DNA of 16,657 bases from Anaerolineales bacterium (GTDB lineage Bacteria > Chloroflexota > Anaerolineae > 4572-78 > J111). How positions within the stretch are numbered: the first letter of the stretch is position 1; every line of letters begins with the position of its first letter. Made by a program: the position numbers and the translations under genes. The notes beneath the pieces were generated by a model that saw only the letters and a list, made by a program, of their open reading frames with translations, had not been told where the DNA came from and ran no database searches. The stretch spans positions 1 through 16,657 of the forward strand of contig JACKAT010000080.1 of assembly GCA_020634935.1 (NCBI GenBank), read 5' to 3'. Shown here piece after piece: positions 1 to 5,589 of the stretch.

Positions 1-12
1 ATTCCTTATTTT

Positions 13-50
13 AATCTTGGAAATCCTGTAAATCCTGTCTATTCATCCTG
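13..50. repeat. Degenerate 9-nt tandem repeat at left edge
   Basis: Four imperfect 9-nt units follow one another: AATCTTGGA, AATCCTGTA, AATCCTGTC and TATTCATCC. The same word family recurs at 15005-15031 (AATCTTGTA, AATTCTGTC, TAATTCTTC) inside a larger palindromic element. This indicates a dispersed noncoding repeat, not part of a gene. No coding sequence is visible in the first 120 bases. Confidence 0.5.
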
Positions 51-123
51 GTCTCAAACTCACAAGTTAGTTATGAAAATTACTTAAAACAGTTTCTAAG
101 AGTAGAGTTCCTTTCTACTACAA

Positions 124-159
124 AAAAAGGCCGGGAGTGCAGCGACTCCCGGCCTTTTT
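124..159 (-). terminator. Bidirectional rho-independent terminator after the cox operon
   Basis: A perfect 10-bp GC-rich stem (GGCCGGGAGT at 129-138 with ACTCCCGGCC at 145-154) closes a 6-nt loop, GCAGCG. An A-run at 122-128 precedes it and a T-run at 155-159 follows, so it can terminate on both strands. On the minus strand it lies about 180 nt past the coxM stop and is the natural end of the cox transcript. On the plus strand it could end a gene to the left of the window. Confidence 0.88.
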
Positions 160-214
160 GTTTTTAGAGCGGACAATAGACCCTTGCCTACAGCCACGGC
201 GATGAAAATAAATT

Positions 215-274
215 GGAGCGACAAAGCTGGCTTTGTCATATTGACGATCAGGTCAAAGTAAACTTTGACGCTCC
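215..274. repeat. Two-hairpin palindromic repeat (REP/BIME-like), copy 1
   Basis: Outer pentamers GGAGC (215-219) and GCTCC (270-274) enclose two separate palindromes. The first, 220-237, is an 8-bp stem GACAAAGC/GCTTTGTC. The second, 252-269, is an 8-bp stem GTCAAAGT/ACTTTGAC. A 14-nt spacer separates them. The same architecture appears in reverse orientation at 11516-11573. On the minus strand this lies in the 3' untranslated part of the cox transcript, before the terminator, where it could stabilise the mRNA end. It resembles REP/BIME elements; no transposase is present in the window. Confidence 0.8.
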
Positions 275-284
275 AGGTTGTTGG

Positions 285-307
285 GTCAAAGTAAACTTTG
301 ACGCTCC
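285..307. repeat. Extra half-unit of the GTCAAAG palindrome
   Basis: The palindrome GTCAAAGTAAACTTTGAC at 285-302 is followed by GCTCC at 303-307. It is identical to 252-274 and starts 33 nt after it. This is a third hairpin in direct orientation next to the two-hairpin element, suggesting local amplification of a half-unit. Confidence 0.75.
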
Positions 308-335
308 GGGCGGTCGGCGGTCGGCCGGCTTGGCC

Positions 336-1196
336 CTAGGCCCGATCCCGCGCCATTTTCAAGGCGCGTTTGGCGAAGGTTTTAGCGAGTTCGATCCGGT
401 AGGGGCCGGAGGCGTGCATATCCCCCATCGGGTCGCTGATGGACAGGTTGGCATCGACGGCCTGGTCAATCGTGGCATCGTCGAGCGTCTGGCCGGCCAG
501 GGCGGCAGTGACGGCGCTGGCGTTGTGGGGGGTGGCGGTGACGCCGTTGAAACAGAGGCTGGCGCTGGCGCAGGTGCCATCGTCATTGAGCGTGACCACT
601 GCCGCCGCGCCGCAGACGGCGTAACCGGAGGCGGGATGCTCGAACTTGAGGTAACTTGTGCCGGTTTTGCCGCTCAACGCCGGCACTTCGATGGCAGTCA
701 GCACTTCATCTTCGTGCAGGTCGGTCGCTAGCAGGTCGAGGAAGAAGTCGGCGGCGGCCACTTGGCGAGCGCCGCCCGGACCCATTAGATGAATCGTGCC
801 GCCTAAGGCTAGCACTGCCGCCGGCATGTCCGAGGCCGGGTCGGCGTGGGCCAGGTTGCCGCCGATGGTGCCTTTGTGCCGCACCTGCCGGTCGCCCACG
901 TTGCCGGCGGCTTCGGCCAGCAGCGGGCAGTTAGCCTGGAGCACGTCCGAAGCAGCCACGTCGGCGTGAACGGTTAGGGCGCCGACCTTGATCGAGCCGT
1001 TGTCTTGCGACACGCCCTTCAATTCGGCAATGCGGCCGATATCGATGATGGCCGGCGGTTGGGCCAGGCGCAGTTTCATGGCCGGGATTAAGCTGTGTCC
1101 ACCGGCCATTAGTTTAGCGTCTTCATGATCTTGCAGTAGTTGAATGGCTTCCTGCACGCTGGCAGCGCGATAGTAATCAAATTTTGCCGGATACAT
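336..1196 (-). CDS. coxM: CO dehydrogenase-type medium (FAD) subunit, CoxM
   Basis: FAD-binding medium subunit of a molybdenum hydroxylase in the CO dehydrogenase/xanthine dehydrogenase superfamily. It accepts electrons from the [2Fe-2S] clusters of CoxS and passes them on to the respiratory chain. The 286-residue length is normal for CoxM. Both family FAD motifs are visible: AGGHS at residues 31-35, within AGGHSLIPAMKLRL, and TIGGN at 110-114, followed by LAHADPASD. The ATG at 1196 has a strong Shine-Dalgarno (GGGAGG on the minus strand) and lies 4 nt after the coxL stop, so it is the last gene of the operon. Family and role are secure; the enzyme's actual substrate depends on the large subunit, which is form II. 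Confidence 0.93.
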   Translation of the reverse strand: MYPAKFDYYRAASVQEAIQLLQDHEDAKLMAGGHSLIPAMKLRLAQPPAIIDIGRIAELKGVSQDNGSIKVGALTVHADVAASDVLQANCPLLAEAAGNVGDRQVRHKGTIGGNLAHADPASDMPAAVLALGGTIHLMGPGGARQVAAADFFLDLLATDLHEDEVLTAIEVPALSGKTGTSYLKFEHPASGYAVCGAAAVVTLNDDGTCASASLCFNGVTATPHNASAVTAALAGQTLDDATIDQAVDANLSISDPMGDMHASGPYRIELAKTFAKRALKMARDRA

Positions 1197-1200
1197 GATG

Positions 1201-3576
1201 TTACCTCCCGTTTCCGCTTGAATGAATAGCTTCCCACACTTTTTGCGACGTCAACGGCATATCGAGATGGGTAATGCCGTACGGGGCCAGGGCGTCGACC
1301 ACGGCATTGACCACGGCCTGGGCCGAAGCAATCGTACCGGCCTCGCCGGCGCCTTTAATGCCCAACGGATTGACCGGCGACGGTGTTTCGGTGCTGTCGG
1401 TTTCAATCATCGGCAACCAGTGCGCTTTGGGCAGAGCGTAATCGGTCAACGAGCCGCTAATCAACTGGCCATTGTCATCATAGACCGCGGTTTCCCACAA
1501 GGCTTGGCCCGCCCCCTGAACGATGCCGCCGTGAAGCTGCCCGTCGACAATCAGCGGGTTGATTTTCTTACCCACGTCATCTACCGCTAGATAGCGCTTG
1601 ATGGCCACGTGGCCGGTATCTTTATCGATCTCGACAACGCAGATGTGCGTGCCAAAGGGATAAGTACAGTTGGGTGGATCGTAATAGGTGGTGTCATCCA
1701 GGAACGGCTCGGTCCCTGGCGGCAAATCGTAGGCCACCGCTGCGGCCAGCGCCACTTCCTGAATGGTCTTGGCCTTGTCGGGCGAGCCTTTGACAAAGAC
1801 CTTGCCGTCTTCAAAGGTCACGTCTTCGGGCGCGGCTTCGAGCATGTGCGCCCCGATTTTCTTGGCCTTTTCGATGATCTTTTGGACGCTGTTGTGAATG
1901 GCGACAGTGCCGACGGCCGCACTGCGGCTGCCGTAGGTGCCGTAGCCGAACGGCGTGCCTAAGGTGTCGCTGTGCTCAACGCGCACGTCATCGACCTCAA
2001 CACCCAGCATATCGGCGGCCACCTGGGCCATCGTGGTTTCAAGGCCCTGACCGTGCGACTGCGAACCGGTGGTGACGACGACCTTGCCGGTCAAATGGAC
2101 CCGGACGTTGGCGCTTTCCCACAAACCGGCCCCCCAACCTTCGCCGGGCAGCCCAATCCAGGCCGAAGGCGCTACCCCGCAGATTTCGACGTAGCTGGAG
2201 AAGCCGATGCCCATCAATCGGCCGGCTTCGCGCGCGGCGGCCTGCTCCTGGCGCAGATTTTTGTAATCGACCAACTCCAGAGCCTTGTTGAGCGCGCCTT
2301 CATACTCGCCGCTGTCGTATTTCAAGCCGTTCAAGATATTGGAGGCCGGGGCATAAGGGAAGGCGTCAGGCGGAATAAAATTCACGCGTCGGACTTCAGA
2401 CGGGTCCATGTTGAGTTTTTGGGCCACCAGATCGATGGCTCGCTCTACCAGGAAGGACGCTTCCGGGCGACCCGCTCCACGATAGGCATCGACCATGCCG
2501 GTATTGGTGTAAGTACCGTAGACGTGACAGTAAATGTTGGGGAATTTATAGACCCCGGACAGCAGCCGGCCATACAGCGTAGTCGGAATACCAGGGGCGA
2601 TGGTGGACAGGACGCCGCCCAAGTTAGCGTACGTGTCTACCTTCAAGCCGGTGATGGTGCCGTCGTTCTTGGCGGCAACCTCAAACTCGGTGACGTGATC
2701 GCGGCCGTGGGTGGTGGCGATGTAATTTTCGCGGCGGGTTTCCATCCATTTGACCGGCAAGCCGCCCAGCTTCTTCGAGACCGCGGCCACCATACAATAT
2801 TCGGGATAAAGGAAAATTTTGGTCCCAAAACCGCCACCCACCTGGGGTGAGATACAGCGCAGTTTGTTTTCAGGCATACCGAAGACAAAAGCCGTCATCA
2901 ACAGCCGCATCACGTGCGGCGCTTGCGAGGTCATATAGACGGTGTAATCTTCGGCCACGGGAGAATAGATGCCAATCGCGCCGCGTGGTTCCATCGGCGT
3001 GGGGATGAGGCGTTGGTTGCGCAGCGACTGTTTGATGACCACATCAGCCTCGGCCAGGGCTTTATCGGTGGCGGCTTCGTCGCCGCACGACCATTCCATG
3101 CAGATGTTGTTGGGCGCGTTCTCGTGGAGCTGCGGCGCGCCGGGTTCGGTCGCTTTTTTGGCGTCAACGACCACCGGCAGCACCTCGTAATCGACGTGGA
3201 TCAACGCCAGCGCGTCTTCGGCAATGTAGCGGCTTTCGGCTACCACGACGGCCACGCCGGCCCCGGTAAAGGTGACTTTGTCGATTTCCAACGTGCGCGG
3301 TGTGTTGGCGTTGTTGTTAACGCCGCCCGCTTGCCAGGCGCAAGGCAGCGGGTTGAGATCGGCGAAATCCTTGCCGGTAAAAACGCCCACCACGCCGGGC
3401 AGGCTTTCGGCCTCGCTGGCGTCGATGCTGTTAATTTTGGCGTGGGCGTACGGGCTGCGCAGCACCGCCGCATAGACCATGCCCGGCAGTTGGATGTCAT
3501 CCAAATATTTGGCCCGACCGGTAATCAGGCGCGGGTCCTCTTTACGCTTAAGTGCTTGTCCAATTGCTTTTGCCAT
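1201..3576 (-). CDS. coxL: CO dehydrogenase-type large (Mo-cofactor) subunit, form II
   Basis: Catalytic subunit (791 aa) that binds molybdopterin cytosine dinucleotide in the CoxMSL heterotrimer. Visible motifs are GGGFGTK at residues 247-253 (cofactor-binding loop), AYRGAGR at 364-370, and GAGEAG with the predicted catalytic base Glu745. Form I, proven CO-oxidising CoxL carries AYXCSFR, with the Cys that binds Cu. This protein has AYRGAGR, the form II signature, and no Cys there. Form II enzymes are often annotated as CODH, but CO oxidation is doubtful or unproven for many, so another hydroxylation substrate is possible. Start and stop codons of coxL and coxS overlap as TAATG, implying translational coupling. 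No maturation genes (coxD, coxE, coxF, MCD synthesis) are in the window. Confidence 0.93.
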   Translation of the reverse strand: MAKAIGQALKRKEDPRLITGRAKYLDDIQLPGMVYAAVLRSPYAHAKINSIDASEAESLPGVVGVFTGKDFADLNPLPCAWQAGGVNNNANTPRTLEIDKVTFTGAGVAVVVAESRYIAEDALALIHVDYEVLPVVVDAKKATEPGAPQLHENAPNNICMEWSCGDEAATDKALAEADVVIKQSLRNQRLIPTPMEPRGAIGIYSPVAEDYTVYMTSQAPHVMRLLMTAFVFGMPENKLRCISPQVGGGFGTKIFLYPEYCMVAAVSKKLGGLPVKWMETRRENYIATTHGRDHVTEFEVAAKNDGTITGLKVDTYANLGGVLSTIAPGIPTTLYGRLLSGVYKFPNIYCHVYGTYTNTGMVDAYRGAGRPEASFLVERAIDLVAQKLNMDPSEVRRVNFIPPDAFPYAPASNILNGLKYDSGEYEGALNKALELVDYKNLRQEQAAAREAGRLMGIGFSSYVEICGVAPSAWIGLPGEGWGAGLWESANVRVHLTGKVVVTTGSQSHGQGLETTMAQVAADMLGVEVDDVRVEHSDTLGTPFGYGTYGSRSAAVGTVAIHNSVQKIIEKAKKIGAHMLEAAPEDVTFEDGKVFVKGSPDKAKTIQEVALAAAVAYDLPPGTEPFLDDTTYYDPPNCTYPFGTHICVVEIDKDTGHVAIKRYLAVDDVGKKINPLIVDGQLHGGIVQGAGQALWETAVYDDNGQLISGSLTDYALPKAHWLPMIETDSTETPSPVNPLGIKGAGEAGTIASAQAVVNAVVDALAPYGITHLDMPLTSQKVWEAIHSSGNGR

Positions 3577-4049
3577 TAGTTGCCCCCTTGCATCTTTTCG
3601 GCAGCATACTGAACTGCTTTGACAATATTATGATAGCCGGTACAGCGGCATAAATTGCCTTCCAGCCCATGCCGGATTTCATCTTCGGTCGGGTTGGCGT
3701 TGCTTTGCAGCAAATCGACGCTGGCCATGATCATACCGGGTGTGCAGTAACCGCATTGCAGCCCGTGCTTTTCCCAGAAGCCTTCTTGCACCGGATGCAG
3801 GTCGCCGTTGCTGGCCAGCCCTTCGATGGTGGTCACCGAACTGCCGTCGGCCTGCACCGCCAACTGGGTACATGACTTCACGGCCTGTCCATCCATGAGA
3901 ATCGTACAAGCCCCGCAGACACTGGTTTCGCAACCGATATTGGTTCCAGTGAGTCCCAGCACATCTCGAATGAAATGGACCAGGAGCAGGCGAGGCTCGA
4001 CGTCACGGGTGTAGGATTTCCCGTTAACTGTTACAGTAATTTCTGCCAT
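3576..4049 (-). CDS. coxS: CO dehydrogenase-type small [2Fe-2S] subunit, CoxS
   Basis: Iron-sulfur subunit (157 aa, typical length) that relays electrons from the Mo site in CoxL to FAD in CoxM. The N-terminal plant-ferredoxin-type domain has cluster ligands Cys40, Cys45, Cys48 and Cys60 (core CETSVCGAC). The C-terminal four-helix domain has Cys99, Cys102, Cys134 and Cys136 (QCGYCTPGM and NLCRCTGYHNIV). All eight cysteines are present, so both clusters should form. The ATG at 4049 is preceded by AAGGAGA about 8 nt upstream. The 92-bp AT-rich gap to coxG (4050-4141) holds this ribosome binding site but no clear promoter, so co-transcription with coxG is likely. Confidence 0.95.
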   Translation of the reverse strand: MAEITVTVNGKSYTRDVEPRLLLVHFIRDVLGLTGTNIGCETSVCGACTILMDGQAVKSCTQLAVQADGSSVTTIEGLASNGDLHPVQEGFWEKHGLQCGYCTPGMIMASVDLLQSNANPTEDEIRHGLEGNLCRCTGYHNIVKAVQYAAEKMQGGN

Positions 4050-4141
4050 AGAAGCGATCTCCTTCGATTGATATTAATAATTCTGTAATCGTAAAAATAT
4101 TGGTAATTATTGGAAAGATTTGTTAGTTGTTAAGATTAGGA

Positions 4142-4918
4142 TCACCCTCCTTCGACCAATCGATTGACAACTTTCTTAGCTACTTTATTGGCTATCATAT
4201 TGGTCCACCAATTAAAGAACATGAACACCGCCAACACTCCCACACCGGCTGCTGCCAGCGCCAGCATGGGTTGTTTTTCCGGCGGGACCAAATCTTCGAG
4301 CATATTTTTCGCCACACCCATAGCAAATTCAAATTCCGACGGCGCTTGAATTTCAGGGGGGGCAGAACTGACGACGCGGCGAGCCGGAGCCGAAGCGGCC
4401 GAGGCGGTGCTGGCGGTTGCTGCGCCGTTGTGGGGGGCGGCGGTCGACTCGGCCGCCGCAGCGACCGGTTCAGGCTCGAGCATGGCTAGAACCTGCTTGT
4501 TGAGATTATCCAAACTTTGCCGGGTGAGCGCTTTGGCTGTGCTATCGAGCAGCCGCTGGCCCACACTGGCAATACGGCCGCCGACCTGGGCCGTGCCGTC
4601 GTACTCCATTATGGTTGAGTTGCCCTGACCGTTGAGCCTAACATTGCCGGTCGCTTTCATGAAGCCCGGCGCGCCTTTGCCGTCAACGTTCAGGGTGTAA
4701 CTGTTCGGCGCGTTGACATCAGACAAGGTAATCACCCCCTGAAATTTCCCTTGCACCGGACCAACTTTGATTTTGAGCACACCTTGATATTTGTTTTCTT
4801 CAATTTCTTCCAGTTCTTCGCAGCCGGGCATAATTCTGGCCAACACGTTCGGATCCATTAAAGCGTCCCAAACCACTTTTTGAGGGGCGTCAAACGTATA
4901 AGTGCCTTCTAATTCCAT
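4142..4918 (-). CDS. coxG: CoxG-like SRPBCC protein with C-terminal membrane anchor
   Basis: CoxG-family protein, 258 aa. Residues 1 to about 147 form the SRPBCC (START-like) ligand-binding domain, with family features such as MELEGTYTFDAP at the N-terminus, WDALMDPNVLARIMPGCEEL, and a GxGxGG-like VGGRIASVGQRLL stretch. An Ala/Pro-rich low-complexity linker follows (about 152-185). A single hydrophobic segment then runs from about 220 to 238 (LALAAAGVGVLAVFMFFNWW), ending in a Lys/Arg-rich tail. Known CoxG proteins recruit CODH to the membrane and have been implicated in quinone delivery; the hydrophobic tail fits such a role. It is the first gene of the operon, with a GGAGG ribosome binding site 6 nt before the ATG. 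Its exact role with a form II enzyme is inferred. Confidence 0.85.
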   Translation of the reverse strand: MELEGTYTFDAPQKVVWDALMDPNVLARIMPGCEELEEIEENKYQGVLKIKVGPVQGKFQGVITLSDVNAPNSYTLNVDGKGAPGFMKATGNVRLNGQGNSTIMEYDGTAQVGGRIASVGQRLLDSTAKALTRQSLDNLNKQVLAMLEPEPVAAAAESTAAPHNGAATASTASAASAPARRVVSSAPPEIQAPSEFEFAMGVAKNMLEDLVPPEKQPMLALAAAGVGVLAVFMFFNWWTNMIANKVAKKVVNRLVEGG

Positions 4919-4932
4919 ATAATTTTCCTCCG

Positions 4933-4969
4933 TGAGTATTTTACTCAGAACAATTGGCTAGATTGTTCT
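4933..4969 (-). promoter_or_regulatory. Two adjacent inverted repeats upstream of coxG, candidate operator/promoter
   Basis: AGAACAAT (4947-4954) and ATTGTTCT (4962-4969) form a perfect 8-bp dyad with a 7-nt spacer. Next to it TGAGTA/TACTCA (4933-4947) forms a 6-bp dyad with a 3-nt loop. On the minus strand TAAAAT (4938-4943) resembles a -10 box and ends about 20 nt before the coxG start, so the larger dyad would cover the -35 region. That placement suits a dimeric regulator. I see no good -35 hexamer, so promoter assignment is tentative. Confidence 0.4.
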
Positions 4970-5060
4970 CCAAACTCCGTAATGCTTACTGATGTAAAAA
5001 AACGCGCAAAACTTCTCGAATCGCAGCGGGTTTAGGGGGGGCAGGGCGATAATTCAAAAC

Positions 5061-5078
5061 CGGCCTTAATTAAGGCCG
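5061..5078. promoter_or_regulatory. Perfect 18-bp palindrome, possible operator
   Basis: CGGCCTTAATTAAGGCCG is fully self-complementary, lies between the divergent genes and upstream of both starts. As RNA it could form a 7-bp stem with an AATT loop. The flanking T-tract (TTGATTTTG) is interrupted, and a terminator here would serve no visible gene. A binding site for a dimeric regulator is more plausible, but unproven. Confidence 0.35.
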
Positions 5079-5589
5079 TTGATTTTGTTGGTGAACGATC
5101 TGAGTGATAGGCTCAAGATGTCTAACCAAAACGACTTCTGTTGGAGAGTAAGATGCAGGTCAGCCTCAAGTAAGTTGTGACTGTTACCCGTTTTGAAAAA
5201 TGATTTATGCTACGTTTTTCGGGGAGATTATGTTAGTTACAATTGGTGATTTTATCACGAGCCTTAGGTGCTGTCAAATGAGTTTTTCGGCTCAGCCATT
5301 CTCATTTTGATAATAGATTGGTTCACTTTTCGCTAGTTGTTAGTGGTAATACGACCTCGATAAGCAAACTGGACCAATCTCATAGCTGTTTTTAGCGGCG
5401 GCTTAGTCGGATGAGGTGATCTTCGGTGCTACTCATGGTATACTACTTGACCAGAGTATAAGTATCTGGATAGTTCGCAGTAACCGCTTTAACGGCCCTA
5501 TCCCGAGCAACGGCTAAAGCCATTACTACGAACTGAAATGTTACTTCATATTTTGGTGTACGACTATCTATCCCGGTGCGGAGTAACTC

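Larger units (their letters stand above)
4919..5589. other. Divergent intergenic region between cox operon and MalT-like regulator
   Basis: This 671-bp region holds no convincing gene. Leftward it carries the coxG ribosome binding site and dyads. It contains a perfect palindrome at 5061-5078. Rightward, candidate promoter elements for the regulator are TATACT at 5439-5444, and TTGACC (5447-5452) followed 16 nt later by GATAGT. Both are weak matches. The regulator's ribosome binding site GGAG lies at 5580-5583. Such a long spacer between divergent genes is compatible with shared regulation. Confidence 0.5.

Noticed and set aside
252..302. CRISPR array
   Set aside because: Only two identical palindromes occur nearby with a short gap, and there are no unique spacers of regular length or cas genes.
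213..731. A 172-codon plus-strand reading frame over the end of coxM
   Set aside because: It runs through the palindromic repeats and lies antisense to coxM, whose protein motifs are clear. It has no recognisable domain.
2467..2487. Calling CoxL a form I (genuine CO-oxidising) enzyme
   Set aside because: The motif is AYRGAGR, not AYXCSFR.
5061..5078. Rho-independent terminator
   Set aside because: The T-tract is interrupted and the palindrome lies upstream of both divergent genes, so no transcript would end there.
5230..5310. A 26-codon frame preceded by GGGGAG
   Set aside because: The Shine-Dalgarno is only 3 nt from the ATG, and the peptide has no recognisable feature or following attenuator.
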